In this document: piece by piece, positions 47,443-56,778 of the stretch
Layout of the letters: every line of letters starts with the position of its first letter
Position numbering within the stretch: position 1 is the stretch's first letter
Assembly: GCF_047717795.1 (NCBI RefSeq)
Contig: NZ_CP159808.1
Coordinates: 1,302,001 to 1,366,000 of the forward strand
Source: Marisalimonas sp016777705
Lineage (GTDB): Bacteria; Pseudomonadota; Alphaproteobacteria; Puniceispirillales; Marisalimonadaceae
Length of the DNA stretch: 64,000 nt
Reading direction: 5' to 3'
Notes under the pieces: generated by a model
Database searches by the model: none
The model's input: only the letters and a program-made list of their open reading frames with translations
What the model was told of the DNA's origin: nothing
Position numbers and translations under genes: made by a program

Positions 47443-49519
47443 TTTTATTGTTATCTACTAAATCTATTAATAATTGTGGTGGAGACCAGAACCTACTATC
47501 TGCTTCAGAAAATTTCTGAATATTTAATAATATTTTATCCAAACCAATCATGTCTGCATATTTCATAGGTCCTCCTCTCCATTTAGGAAACCCATAACCA
47601 TTGGTATAGACTACGTCTATATCTGATGGCCTTACGGCAATTTTTTCTTGTAAAATTTTTGTTCCTTCATACACCATTGCCGCAATATATCTATCTAATA
47701 TTTCTTGATCTGAAAAAGTCTTTGGAATTATACCAGATCTTTGTCTTTCTGAACTACAAATAACTTCAATTTCAGGATTTGGAGTTAAAAAATCAATACC
47801 TTCACCATAAAGGTAATAACCTTTAGAGGTTTTTTGTCCAAACCATCCATTTTCACAAACTCTATCAGCTATTTCAACATACCTATCATCTTTATGTCGA
47901 AAAGGTGCTTTTCGCTTTCTAGTTGCCCAGCCAATGTCTCCTCCAGCAAGGTCAATCACTTGAAAAACACCCATTGCACATCCAAATTCTCTTAACACTT
48001 TATCAACATGGAATGGACTAGCTCCATCTTCTACCATGTGATAAGTACCAACAAGGTATTTGGAAAGAATTCTATTACCTATAAACCCATCACATACTCC
48101 AGAACGAACAGGAACTTTCTTCATTTTTTTTGCAAGCATAAAGGCTGTAGCAACAGTATCTTCAGAGGTTTTATCAGCTACAACAACTTCTAATAATTTC
48201 ATTATGTTTGCAGGCGAAAAGAAATGAAGGCCTATAACTCTTGATGGATTATCTACAACAGTTGAAATTTCATTAACGTCTAAATAACTTGTGTTTGATG
48301 CTAAAATACAATTTTTACTACAAATTTCATTTAATTTAATAAAAACTTCTTTTTTAACTTCCATGTTCTCAAAAACAGCTTCAATTATTAAATCTCTATT
48401 ATTAAGCTCTTTCATATCAATGGTAGCAGAAAAAAGTTTCATTATTTGTTGTTTTTGATCTGATGTAATTCTTCCTAATTTAACATTTCTTTCATATGTA
48501 GAATTTATTTTTTCTAAAGCCTTATCAATTGCACCTTGATTCTGCTCTATCATAATAACGTTATAACCTGCATTCATAGCAGCCATGGAAATTCCTGTAC
48601 CCATTGTACCACCGCCGATAATACCAATATTTTTAAGTTCTACTGGCTTACCACTTGCTAATTCAGGTATTTTTGTTATAGCCCTCTCTGAAAAGAATGA
48701 ATGGATTAAGCCTTCTCTTTGAGTGCTTTTAATACATTCTGTGAATAACCTTCTTTCATTCTTTATTGCTCCAGGAAAGTCTAGACTAAGACCTTCATCA
48801 ACAGATTTTATGATAGCATGAGGTGAGAATAGATTTTTATATTTTTTTAATGCCTCAGACTTAAACTTAATTATAACACTTTTTATCTCTTCTATATTTT
48901 TTATTTTCTTATCAATTTTAGAAGTAGGTCTGATCTTTGCCCCTTCTTTTATTAATTTTTTAGCATACGCTATTCCATTATCTATACTTTTATTGTCTTG
49001 AGCAATTTCGTCTACTATACCGTTTTCAAAAGCTTCTCTTACAGGAACATGCTTTCCTGTTAACATCATATCTAAAGCCATTGAAACACCACAAAGTCTT
49101 GGCAATCTTTGTGTCCCTCCAGCACCAGGCAAGATACCCAACAAAACCTCAGGTAACCCAACTTTAGTATTTGGTGCTGCAATTCTGTAGTGAGCAGACA
49201 TAGCTACTTCTAAACCACCTCCCAATGGAGTGCCGTGAAGAGATGCTACAACAACTTTGTCTAAACTTTCTATTTTATCACAAATTTCACTCAAAATTGG
49301 TGCATCAATGTCTTTACCAAACTCTTTAATATCAGCACCTGCAAGAAAAGTTCTTTCAGGTGCAGTTATTACTATTGCTTTAACAGATTTCTCTAAAGCT
49401 AGCGTTTCAATAGTTTGAAGTAACTCAATCCTTACAGCTGCGCTAATAGCATTAACTGGAGGATTAGAAATTTGAATTAAAGCTATATCGTCTGATATAC
49501 TATATTTAACAACTGTCAT
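47423..49519 (-). CDS. Bifunctional enoyl-CoA hydratase / 3-hydroxyacyl-CoA dehydrogenase (FadB/FadJ-like)
   Basis: The 698-residue protein starts with a crotonase domain that carries Glu104 (GGLEVAMSAHYR) and Glu124 (LPEVLLGILPGAGGTQ). The NAD-binding domain follows with GIIGGGTMGTG at residues 299-309 and the dehydrogenase helix region (VIGLHFFSPANIMKLLEVV). Two C-terminal 3HCDH helical domains end with YTNGYGFPKWRGGPM. It hydrates 2-enoyl-CoA and oxidises the 3-hydroxyacyl-CoA in beta-oxidation. The length is normal. It could also process the dehydroadipyl-CoA of the Box pathway. It is followed on the same strand, upstream, by the nitronate monooxygenase gene. Confidence 0.93.
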   Translation of the reverse strand: MTVVKYSISDDIALIQISNPPVNAISAAVRIELLQTIETLALEKSVKAIVITAPERTFLAGADIKEFGKDIDAPILSEICDKIESLDKVVVASLHGTPLGGGLEVAMSAHYRIAAPNTKVGLPEVLLGILPGAGGTQRLPRLCGVSMALDMMLTGKHVPVREAFENGIVDEIAQDNKSIDNGIAYAKKLIKEGAKIRPTSKIDKKIKNIEEIKSVIIKFKSEALKKYKNLFSPHAIIKSVDEGLSLDFPGAIKNERRLFTECIKSTQREGLIHSFFSERAITKIPELASGKPVELKNIGIIGGGTMGTGISMAAMNAGYNVIMIEQNQGAIDKALEKINSTYERNVKLGRITSDQKQQIMKLFSATIDMKELNNRDLIIEAVFENMEVKKEVFIKLNEICSKNCILASNTSYLDVNEISTVVDNPSRVIGLHFFSPANIMKLLEVVVADKTSEDTVATAFMLAKKMKKVPVRSGVCDGFIGNRILSKYLVGTYHMVEDGASPFHVDKVLREFGCAMGVFQVIDLAGGDIGWATRKRKAPFRHKDDRYVEIADRVCENGWFGQKTSKGYYLYGEGIDFLTPNPEIEVICSSERQRSGIIPKTFSDQEILDRYIAAMVYEGTKILQEKIAVRPSDIDVVYTNGYGFPKWRGGPMKYADMIGLDKILLNIQKFSEADSRFWSPPQLLIDLVDNNKNFDSLN

Positions 49520-49529
49520 TTTTCTCTCT

Positions 49530-50495
49530 TTATATTAATTTATTTTTAGCTTCTATATACTCATCATTAATTCTTTTAACTAGATCACTTGTCGGCAAAA
49601 TACTTTTCACCGCAGATATACCCTGACCTGATCCCCAGATCTCTTTCCAACTTTTGGGCTTTGAAGCACCAGAACTAAAATTCATTTTACTGGAATCACT
49701 AACCTCTAGATTATTTGGATCTAGACCTTGTGCTTCTATAGAACCCTTTAAATAATTTCCGTGAACTCCTGTAAAAAGATTAGTATATACTATATCGTCT
49801 GCCGAAGATTGAGTAATCATCTCTTTATACCTCTGGTCAGCGTTAGCTTCATCAGTTGCAATAAACGCAGACCCAATGTAAGCCAAATCTGCACCCATAG
49901 CTTGGGCAGCTAAAACAGCTCCACCGTTAGCTATTGATCCTGATAACAATAGAGGTCCATCAAACCATTCACGAATTTCCTGAATTAAAGCAAAAGGTGA
50001 TAAAGTTCCTGCATGACCACCCGCACCTGCTGCTACAGCGACTAAGCCATCAGCACCTTTTTCAATAGCTTTTTTAGCAAAGAAATTGTTAATTATATCA
50101 TGCAAAACAATACCATTTGCTTGGTGTGCTACTTGATTAACTTCTGGCCGCGCTCCAAGAGATGTTATCCATACAGGAGCTTTCCACTTAGCACAGATAT
50201 CAATATCTTGTTCCAACCTAACATTGGATTTATGTACTATATGATTAACAGCATAGGGCGCAGCCGGACTATCTGGATTTTTTTGATTATATCTATCTAA
50301 TTCTTCATTAATTTTTTTGAGCCAAATTTCTAGCATATTTGGTTCACCTTCTCCCTCCCTTGCATTCAGGCATGGAAATGACCCGATAATACCTGCTTTA
50401 CATTGAGCAATTACAAGCTCTGGATTTGAAATTATAAAAAGTGGAGATCCTATAACTGGAATTTTTAACTTATCTAGAGGTGGAAGCAGTGACAA
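49530..50495 (-). CDS. Nitronate monooxygenase (2-nitropropane dioxygenase) family protein
   Basis: The 321-residue FMN-binding TIM barrel has IPVIGSPLFIISNPELV at the start, AVAAGAGGHAGTLSPFALIQEIREWF with the flavin-side His, and LLLSGSIANGGAVLAAQAMGADLAYIGSAF with the phosphate-binding loop. It oxidises nitronates or acts as an enoyl reductase-like flavoprotein. I chose the TTG at 50495: AGGAG lies six bases upstream and the product then begins SLLPPLDKLKIPVIGSP, as in homologues. A GTG at 50543 has no ribosome site and adds an unconserved tail of 16 residues. It lies 10 nt before the FadJ-like gene and is likely co-transcribed. Confidence 0.88.
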   Translation of the reverse strand: MSLLPPLDKLKIPVIGSPLFIISNPELVIAQCKAGIIGSFPCLNAREGEGEPNMLEIWLKKINEELDRYNQKNPDSPAAPYAVNHIVHKSNVRLEQDIDICAKWKAPVWITSLGARPEVNQVAHQANGIVLHDIINNFFAKKAIEKGADGLVAVAAGAGGHAGTLSPFALIQEIREWFDGPLLLSGSIANGGAVLAAQAMGADLAYIGSAFIATDEANADQRYKEMITQSSADDIVYTNLFTGVHGNYLKGSIEAQGLDPNNLEVSDSSKMNFSSGASKPKSWKEIWGSGQGISAVKSILPTSDLVKRINDEYIEAKNKLI

Positions 50496-50572
50496 TATGG
50501 GCTCCTGTAGAATATAATATGATTGGATTTTAATATTTAACACTCAAATCATTAAATCATCAATAAATTTAA

Positions 50573-50600
50573 TTACATTTTTTTGTTTTTTTACTATAAT
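50573..50600 (+). promoter_or_regulatory. Possible promoter of the phytanoyl-CoA dioxygenase gene
   Basis: A perfect TATAAT (50595-50600) lies 28 nt before the ATG. TTACAT (50573-50578), 16 nt upstream of it, is a half match to a -35 box. The distance leaves a leader of about 20 nt with the GTGGAG ribosome site. The -10 match is good; the -35 is weak. Confidence 0.4.
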
Positions 50601-50628
50601 TCAAAGATAAGTTTAGTGGAGATTAAAT

Positions 50629-51429
50629 ATGTATTTAAATGATGCACAATTAAAAAAATTTGACGAAGATGGCTATTTATTTTTTCCTGAAATGTTCAGT
50701 TCTGATGAAGCTTCCTTATTAAAAGATGAGGCTGACAAAGTATATTTAGAAGATAGAAAAGAAGTTTGGAAAGAGAGTTCTGGAGTCGCCAGAACAGCAT
50801 TTGCCGCTCACAAATACAATGAAGCCTTTGGTAGATTAGGAGCTCATCCCAGATTAATTGAACCTGTATCGCAAGTGTTAGATGGAGACATTTATATGCA
50901 TCAGTTTAAGTTAAATGCAAAAGCTGCATTTGATGGAGCTGTTTGGCAGTGGCATCAAGATTATGGTACTTGGAAAAGAGATGACGGGATGCCTGAACCA
51001 AGAGCAATGAATATAGCTGTCTTTTTAGATGATGTAACTGCTGCAAATGGTCCATTATTATTTATCCCAGGAAGTCACAAGGTTGGAGTTATAGATGCAG
51101 GACATGACTTAAAAACAACCAGTTATCCTCTTTGGACTTTAGATAACGATAAAGTATTAGAATTAGCTAAAAGAGGCGGTTGTGTAGCTCCAACTGGTCC
51201 AGCAGGAAGCATGTTAATGTTTTCTTCATTACTTGTTCATGCAAGTCCACCAAATATTTCTCCTTTTGGAAGAACCATTGTTTACCTCTCTTTATGTCAT
51301 GTAAATAATCATATCCGCGAGTTTAAAAGAGAGGAATGGATTGCACATAGAGATTTCACACCAATTTCTAAACTTAATGATAATTGTTTGAATGAATTAG
51401 TTAATCAAAGAGTTACAGCCGCAGAATAA
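50629..51429 (+). CDS. Phytanoyl-CoA dioxygenase (PhyH) family protein
   Basis: This 266-residue Fe(II)/2-oxoglutarate oxygenase has the iron-binding H-x-D in WQWHQDYGTWKRD and the distal His in LLVHASPPN. The Arg in SPFGRTIVYLSL binds 2-oxoglutarate. PLLFIPGSHKVG is a family block. It hydroxylates a small molecule or acyl-CoA. The ectoine-hydroxylase-like subgroup is similar in size but there are no ectoine genes here. GTGGAG at 50616-50621 precedes the ATG by seven bases. The PTP gene follows 30 nt downstream, and the two may share a transcript. Confidence 0.88.
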   Translation: MYLNDAQLKKFDEDGYLFFPEMFSSDEASLLKDEADKVYLEDRKEVWKESSGVARTAFAAHKYNEAFGRLGAHPRLIEPVSQVLDGDIYMHQFKLNAKAAFDGAVWQWHQDYGTWKRDDGMPEPRAMNIAVFLDDVTAANGPLLFIPGSHKVGVIDAGHDLKTTSYPLWTLDNDKVLELAKRGGCVAPTGPAGSMLMFSSLLVHASPPNISPFGRTIVYLSLCHVNNHIREFKREEWIAHRDFTPISKLNDNCLNELVNQRVTAAE

Positions 51430-51459
51430 CTACTATTTCTTCAAACAAGGAAACATAAA

Positions 51460-52206
51460 TTGTTATCTATTAGTTCTGTATCAAATTTTAGGGATGTTGC
51501 AATAGGTCCTAAAATGAAAAAAAATTTATTGTTTAGATGTGCTAAATTAAGCACTTTAAATAATGAGGATATTGTTAAATTAGAAAACATAAAACCATAT
51601 GCTATAATTGATTTTAGAGATCCTAAAGAAATAAAAAAAGCTCCAGATAATTTATCAGACAATTTATTTAGAAAATATGTAAGCCTCCCTATTTCAGCTA
51701 ACACTCTTAATAGAATGGTTGCTGAAAAAAATATTCAAGGTGATAATAGGTTAACATATGAAAAGGTAATGGAAGAAAGTTATAAATTATATTTGAATAA
51801 TCATAAACATGTCTGGAAAGAATTTATCAACATACTACTCAACTCAAATTCAAATCCTATAATTTTTCATTGTTCAGCAGGAAAAGATAGAACTGGTATA
51901 GCTAGTTATATTATTCAAAATTTATTAAATAGCTCTATCGAATTGATTTATGAAAACTATTTACTTTCCAATCAATTGTTGTCTTCAATAGCAGCTACAG
52001 CCGAACAGACAACTTCTTCAAAAAATGACGATCTTAAGATTACAAATGTAATGCTAAAAGCCTTAGGAAAAGTACAAAAATCTTATTTAAATTCAGCTAT
52101 TTATGAAATAAAAGAAAAATACCAAACTTTAGAAATGTACATTTTTCATGAACTTGGATTTAATGAAAATGATATTAAAAAATTAATAAAACTTTATTCT
52201 AATTAA
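51460..52206 (+). CDS. Tyrosine-protein phosphatase family protein
   Basis: The 248-residue protein has the phosphatase loop HCSAGKDRTG near residue 137, with the nucleophile Cys and Arg. An N-terminal region SSVSNFRDVAIGPKMKKNLLFRCAKLS, then AIIDFRDPKEI, matches the IphP-type phosphatases with an Asp-bearing loop. Possible substrates are phosphoproteins or small phosphate esters. The start is TTG 51460, with AAGG at 51447-51450; no ATG is nearby. The surrounding genes are metabolic, so a small-molecule phosphatase is as likely as a signalling enzyme. Confidence 0.85.
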   Translation: MLSISSVSNFRDVAIGPKMKKNLLFRCAKLSTLNNEDIVKLENIKPYAIIDFRDPKEIKKAPDNLSDNLFRKYVSLPISANTLNRMVAEKNIQGDNRLTYEKVMEESYKLYLNNHKHVWKEFINILLNSNSNPIIFHCSAGKDRTGIASYIIQNLLNSSIELIYENYLLSNQLLSSIAATAEQTTSSKNDDLKITNVMLKALGKVQKSYLNSAIYEIKEKYQTLEMYIFHELGFNENDIKKLIKLYSN

Positions 52207-52217
52207 CAGGTAAAAGT

Positions 52218-53534
52218 ATGTTTTTGCAAAACGCTATATTAAAAAGAATGCATGATAAAAATCCAGTAAAAGTAGCTTTAATTGGTGCTGGTAAATTTGG
52301 CTCTATGTTTTTAAGCCAAGTGCCAAGCACAAATGGCTTAGAAGTCTCTGTTATTGCTGATCTTAAGCCTGAAAACGCTATTAAAGCATGTAAAAATGTA
52401 GGTTGGAATGATGATTTAATTAAGAAAACTAAGTTTGTCGACCAAGGCGTTGAAGCAATAAAGTTGGATGAAGTAGACGTAGTTATTGAATCAACAGGGT
52501 TCCCAGCTGCTGGGATTGAACATGCAAGACAAGCTTTTCAACATGGAAAACATATTGTCATGGTTAATGTTGAAGCAGATGTTTTAGCTGGTGCTGCCTT
52601 AGTTAAAGAAGCAAAATCTGCGGGCGTTATATATTCTATGGCATATGGTGATCAACCGGCACTCACTGCTGAAATAGTTGAGTGGGCAAGAGCCTCTGGC
52701 TTTCATGTGACTAGTGCTGGAAAAGGGACAAGATATCAGCCTATCTATCATAAATCTACACCTAGTACAGTTTGGGATTATTATGGATTAACACATGAAG
52801 ATGCTCATAAAGCTGGAATGAACCCTAAAATGTTTAATTCATTTTTAGATGGCACCAAATCTGCCCTAGAAATGGCAGCAATTGCAAATGCATGTGAATT
52901 AGAGGTTCCAACAAATGGATTGTTATTTCCTCCTTGTGGAATGGACGATCTTGCTGAAATTTTAAAACCAAAAAATTTTGGAGGATTGTTAGAAAAAAAT
53001 GGACAGGTCGAAGTTGTGTCATCACTAGAGAGAGATGGTCGCCCCGTATTTAAGGATTTGAGATGGGGAGTTTTTGCAGTTCTGCAAGCGCCAAATGATT
53101 ATGCAGCTTCTTGTTTTAAACAGTATGGAATGAATACAGATAATACAGGTCAATTTTCAGCAATGTACAAACCATTTCATCTCATAGGCATGGAGCTTAA
53201 TATATCTATATTTTCAGCTGCTTTGTTAAATCAAGCTACTGGACAGACACAAACATTTACTGGAGACGTTGTTGCTACAACTAAAAGAAACCTTAAAAAA
53301 GGTGAAATACTTGATGGCGAAGGTGGAGAGACTGTTTGGGGAAAACTTGTACCCTCTAAAACATCATTATCTACAGGAGCTCTTCCAATAGGTTTAGCTC
53401 ATGGTATAAAGCTTAAAAATGATGTTAAGGAAAATGAAATAATGAAATGGACAGACGTAGATTTTTCATCAAATGATCCAGCAATTTCATATAGAAAATC
53501 TATGGAAAATGATTTTAAATTTTTATTGGACTAA
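52218..53534 (+). CDS. SAF-domain NAD(P)-dependent oxidoreductase (homoserine dehydrogenase-like, COG4091 type)
   Basis: The 438-residue protein has an N-terminal Rossmann domain (KVALIGAGKFGSMFLSQ, about residues 13-29), a GFPAAGIEHARQAFQHGKHIVMVNVEAD block, and a C-terminal SAF domain (TKRNLKKGEILDGEGG, about 350-400). It resembles proteins often listed as predicted homoserine dehydrogenases that are not lysine/threonine enzymes. Their neighbours are usually sugar-acid or tetronate genes, as here. The reaction is unknown, but oxidation of a hydroxyacid or sugar acid would fit. It follows the phosphatase by 11 nt and overlaps the MBL gene tail by 20 nt on the opposite strand. Confidence 0.8.
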   Translation: MFLQNAILKRMHDKNPVKVALIGAGKFGSMFLSQVPSTNGLEVSVIADLKPENAIKACKNVGWNDDLIKKTKFVDQGVEAIKLDEVDVVIESTGFPAAGIEHARQAFQHGKHIVMVNVEADVLAGAALVKEAKSAGVIYSMAYGDQPALTAEIVEWARASGFHVTSAGKGTRYQPIYHKSTPSTVWDYYGLTHEDAHKAGMNPKMFNSFLDGTKSALEMAAIANACELEVPTNGLLFPPCGMDDLAEILKPKNFGGLLEKNGQVEVVSSLERDGRPVFKDLRWGVFAVLQAPNDYAASCFKQYGMNTDNTGQFSAMYKPFHLIGMELNISIFSAALLNQATGQTQTFTGDVVATTKRNLKKGEILDGEGGETVWGKLVPSKTSLSTGALPIGLAHGIKLKNDVKENEIMKWTDVDFSSNDPAISYRKSMENDFKFLLD

Positions 53535-54330
53535 CTGGTCCTTTATCTAAACGCCATACAAATCCTGAACTACCTTCTTTAGGGAAAAAATCCTTTAATA
53601 AAGGATCATGACCTGGAATAACTAGATTTATGTCAGAAGCTAAGTTTTTAATCAATTTAAAACCATTAAGCATATCTTCTAGATCTACAACAATTGGAAA
53701 AGGTTTACCTGTAAGAAAATTTTCATAAAAATGTGTGGCATCTGATGCTAAACACATATAACCATTTTCTGTTTTAACTCTCACTGATTGCAATCCTCTA
53801 GAATGCCCTCCGATCAGATGAACAGTAACACCTGGCAAAATACCACCCACACCATTGTAAAAAACAACTCTTCCTGAATACAAGTTTTTTACCATTTGAC
53901 AGACATGCTGGCCAGTAAAAGGCATTTTAATAGTGTCATGACACATACAAGGCCCAGTAGCGTATGCCATTTCAACTTCTTGCATATGAAATTTTGCTTT
54001 GGGAAATTCCATTAACCCTCCAGCGTGATCATAATGAAGATGAGTTATTATTACATCAGTAACCTCTGATGCATCAATATTTATTGCTTTAAGAGCTTCC
54101 GATGGAGATCTTTGAATCGGCCTATCTCTTCTTTTTGCTTCATCGTAATCATAGCCAGTATCAACAACAATTACATTTTTTCCTGATTTTAAAACCCATA
54201 TAAAATAGTCTATAGTATGAGCTTCATCAGAGTGATCGTCAAAAATAAAACTTTCTTTTCTAGTTCTGTCTGACCTTTCGGCATACTTTAATGCATATAC
54301 TTCCCATTTTTTCTCAAGAGCTGTTTCCAT
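53515..54330 (-). CDS. MBL-fold metallohydrolase (lactonase-like)
   Basis: This 271-residue metallo-beta-lactamase-fold protein has metal motif THLHYDHAGG at residues 96-105 (His97, His99, Asp101, His102). GGHSRGLQSV gives a further His and ASDATHFYEN gives the bridging Asp. NVIVVDTGYD is the usual strand before it. The N-acyl-homoserine lactonase group is the closest in layout, but sugar lactonases share the fold. In this sugar-acid cluster a lactone of a sugar acid is a reasonable substrate; nothing in the sequence supports quorum quenching itself. Its 3' end overlaps the convergent SAF gene by 20 nt. Confidence 0.85.
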   Translation of the reverse strand: METALEKKWEVYALKYAERSDRTRKESFIFDDHSDEAHTIDYFIWVLKSGKNVIVVDTGYDYDEAKRRDRPIQRSPSEALKAINIDASEVTDVIITHLHYDHAGGLMEFPKAKFHMQEVEMAYATGPCMCHDTIKMPFTGQHVCQMVKNLYSGRVVFYNGVGGILPGVTVHLIGGHSRGLQSVRVKTENGYMCLASDATHFYENFLTGKPFPIVVDLEDMLNGFKLIKNLASDINLVIPGHDPLLKDFFPKEGSSGFVWRLDKGPVSPIKI

Positions 54331-54347
54331 ATTAAAACCTCTAACTA

Positions 54348-55316
54348 CTAATGCTTAACTTCTTCTAATCTATCCGTTGCAGGAGGTGGAGTTGGACTGA
54401 TATCAGAAATCATTTTATAGGTTTCTAAATCTAGTTTTATATCTATTGATTTAAGAGATGGTTTAAGTTGACTTAAATTTTTAGCACTTATTATTGGAGA
54501 TGTTATTGCGTCATTGTATAAAACCCACGCAACGGCTAATGAAATAGGATCTTGATCAATGCTACGAGCAAGTTTTTGAAGTTTACCTGCTGCTTCAAAC
54601 ATCCAGCTTTGACTATATCGTAATTTATACTTAGCATTTTCATGCAACCTACCAGAGCTATTTTTATTTAATGTGTTATTTTCCAGCTCATATTTTCCAG
54701 TTAATAGCCCACCACCTAAGGGGCTATAACTAATAACTCCTATATTTTCAGACTTTGCCATTGGCAATATTTCAACCTCAGCCTGCCTTTTAACAAGATT
54801 ATACATAGGTTGAAGTATATCTATATTTGGAAAATCGTTTTTTTGTGCTACTAACTTGGCCTTCATAACTTGCCACGCAGAGAAATTTGAAACTCCTAAT
54901 TGAAAAAATTTTTTCTCTTCTTTTAATTCTCTCAGAGTATTAAAAGTTTCTTCTAACGGAACCTCATCGTCCCAATGGTGTAAGAAAAAAACATCAACAT
55001 AATCTTGTTTAAGCCTTTTCAAACTTTCTTCTAGCTGTGACCTTATATTCTTGCCACTTGAACCACCAACTGAACCAGCTTTGGTGACTAAAATAATATT
55101 TTCTCTATCTTCTTTTATTAATTTACCAAGAATTACTTCAGATTTACCACCAGTGTAAACATATGCTGTATCAAAGAAATTTATTCCACTATTTCTGCAA
55201 GCTTCGTACATTTCATGGCTATCTCTTTCACTGGCACCATCTCCAAACTGCATTGTTCCAAAACAAAGAGATGAATTTTCTAAATTGTTTGGGCCATATT
55301 TTCTAACAATTCTCAT
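54348..55316 (-). CDS. Aldo/keto reductase
   Basis: This 322-residue TIM-barrel reductase has the catalytic tetrad Asp49 (NFFDTAYVYTGG), Tyr54, Lys79 (LVTKAGS) and His in VFFLHHWDD. The NADP-binding part lies near the C-terminus. QPMYNLVKRQAEVEILPMAKSENIGVISYSPLGGGLLTGKY is typical of the YghZ/PA-type group. It reduces aldehydes or ketones, including sugars. It sits 16 nt upstream of the isomerase and 17 nt downstream of the MBL gene, all on the minus strand. A role in the sugar-acid module is inferred. Confidence 0.88.
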   Translation of the reverse strand: MRIVRKYGPNNLENSSLCFGTMQFGDGASERDSHEMYEACRNSGINFFDTAYVYTGGKSEVILGKLIKEDRENIILVTKAGSVGGSSGKNIRSQLEESLKRLKQDYVDVFFLHHWDDEVPLEETFNTLRELKEEKKFFQLGVSNFSAWQVMKAKLVAQKNDFPNIDILQPMYNLVKRQAEVEILPMAKSENIGVISYSPLGGGLLTGKYELENNTLNKNSSGRLHENAKYKLRYSQSWMFEAAGKLQKLARSIDQDPISLAVAWVLYNDAITSPIISAKNLSQLKPSLKSIDIKLDLETYKMISDISPTPPPATDRLEEVKH

Positions 55317-55332
55317 AAAGCAAAGCCTTTCA

Positions 55333-56100
55333 CTAATTAAATTTTTTCATCCAACCCAAACCTTCTTCAGTAGTTGTCTTGGGTTTATATTCTGCTCCAA
55401 TTATGCTTTTGTATCCAATTTTATATATTTCTGGAATTATATAATTAAAATCAAGTTCCCCTTTATCTGGTTCAGAGCGATCTTGTACTGATGCAATTTG
55501 AACATGACCAATATAAGGTAAATGCTCTCTAAATCTTTCCATTACGTTCCCTTGATTTATTTGTATGTGATAAAAATCAAACATAATTTTAACTGAGTCA
55601 GAACCAACAAGTTCACAAATTTCTTTTGCCTGCTCAATCTTTGTTAAAAAATAACCTGGATTATCTTTCAAGTTCAAAGGCTCAATTACTAAACCTATAT
55701 TGGTATCTTTAATCAATTCTTTTGCAAACTTTAAATTATCTATAAATGTCACTAAAGATCTAGTCGATAAATCTGAAACGCCAGCCATAGCATGGATGTT
55801 TTTTGATTTTATAATTTTTGCATACTCAAATGCTTGAATTATTGCTTCTCTTGCTTCTTTTATTTTTGATGGCACTGCTAATAGGCCATTGTCCCCTTTT
55901 TCAGTATTTCCTTTAATAGTATTTATACCCATTACAGGAAGATTTACTTCATCAAGTGCTTTTTTTACGTCTCCTGCATCATATTGATACGGAAACTGAA
56001 ACTCTACAGCATCAAAACCATTTTCTTTAGCCTTATAAATTGCTTCAATTTGAGAACATTCACTCCATAACAAACCCAAATTAGCAGAAAATTTATACAT
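55333..56100 (-). CDS. Hydroxypyruvate isomerase-like TIM-barrel protein (OtnI-like)
   Basis: The 255-residue sugar-isomerase TIM barrel has NLGLLWSECSQIEAIYKAKENGFDAVEFQFPYQYD at the start, metal-binding Glu in IGLVIEPLNLKDNPGYFL, Asp and His in IMFDFYHIQINQGN, the last acid in GHVQIASVQDRSEPDKGELDF and Glu in IIGAEYKP. The group includes hydroxypyruvate isomerase Hyi and the 2-oxo-tetronate isomerase OtnI. The neighbouring OtnC-like gene, 3 nt away, favours OtnI. Both are probably part of a four-carbon sugar-acid pathway. Confidence 0.85.
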   Translation of the reverse strand: MYKFSANLGLLWSECSQIEAIYKAKENGFDAVEFQFPYQYDAGDVKKALDEVNLPVMGINTIKGNTEKGDNGLLAVPSKIKEAREAIIQAFEYAKIIKSKNIHAMAGVSDLSTRSLVTFIDNLKFAKELIKDTNIGLVIEPLNLKDNPGYFLTKIEQAKEICELVGSDSVKIMFDFYHIQINQGNVMERFREHLPYIGHVQIASVQDRSEPDKGELDFNYIIPEIYKIGYKSIIGAEYKPKTTTEEGLGWMKKFN

Positions 56101-56103
56101 TTT

Positions 56104-56751
56104 TTAATCCCAATCTATATTAAATTTATTTATGACTGAACGAACTTGATTTTCATTCAACTCAATTGGTTTTGCGTCTTTAAGAATAAGGGCTAATTTG
56201 GCGGTCGCTTCTAATTCTTCAATAGCGTTCACAGAAGATTCTAGGTCTTTACCTGATACAACAGGGCCATGATTTGCTAAAAGCACGGCAGACCTTTTTC
56301 CAGCCAGACCCTTTATAGCTTCGCCCATCGCTGGATCGCCTGGGACAAAAAAAGGTAAAAGTTTGACTTTGCCCAATAACATAATCGAATAAGGAGAAAA
56401 AGTAGGTAAAATATTATCTTCATTAACGTCAGGCAACATAGAAAGTGCAACAGAATGAGTTGAATGAAGATGCACAACTGCTCCAGATTTCATTCCTCTT
56501 GTTTCATAAAATGCTTGATGTAATGGAAGTTCTTTTGTTGGGGTTGAATTACCTATTAATTTGCCATCCTTAGTTACTTTTACAATTTGATTGGGATCAA
56601 GTCGACCAAAAGATGACCCTGAAGGAGTAACAAGAATGTCGTCATTATTTAATCTAACTGAAATGTTACCTGTAGACCCATGAGTAAGCCCTCTATCAAA
56701 CATAGAAGATGCAAACATACACATTTTTTCTCTTAATTTGCTTTCAGTCAT
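56104..56751 (-). CDS. Class II aldolase family protein (OtnC-like 3-oxo-tetronate 4-phosphate decarboxylase)
   Basis: The 215-residue zinc aldolase-fold protein has GSTGNISVRLNNDDILVTPSG, the acid Glu74 in KELPLH, zinc ligands His94 and His96 in VVHLHSTHS, and His161 in LLANHGPVVSG. OtnC removes CO2 from 3-oxo-tetronate 4-phosphate to give dihydroxyacetone phosphate; L-fuculose-phosphate aldolases have the same fold. The adjacent OtnI-like gene supports the tetronate role. The kinase OtnK (DUF1537) that would make the phosphate is absent from this window. The start is ATG 56751. Confidence 0.85.
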   Translation of the reverse strand: MTESKLREKMCMFASSMFDRGLTHGSTGNISVRLNNDDILVTPSGSSFGRLDPNQIVKVTKDGKLIGNSTPTKELPLHQAFYETRGMKSGAVVHLHSTHSVALSMLPDVNEDNILPTFSPYSIMLLGKVKLLPFFVPGDPAMGEAIKGLAGKRSAVLLANHGPVVSGKDLESSVNAIEELEATAKLALILKDAKPIELNENQVRSVINKFNIDWD

Positions 56752-56778
56752 AATTTAAACATAACCTAATAATTACTT

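Noticed and set aside
53515..54330. Quorum-quenching lactonase
   Set aside because: The fold matches lactonases, but the context is sugar-acid metabolism and nothing points to acyl-homoserine lactones.
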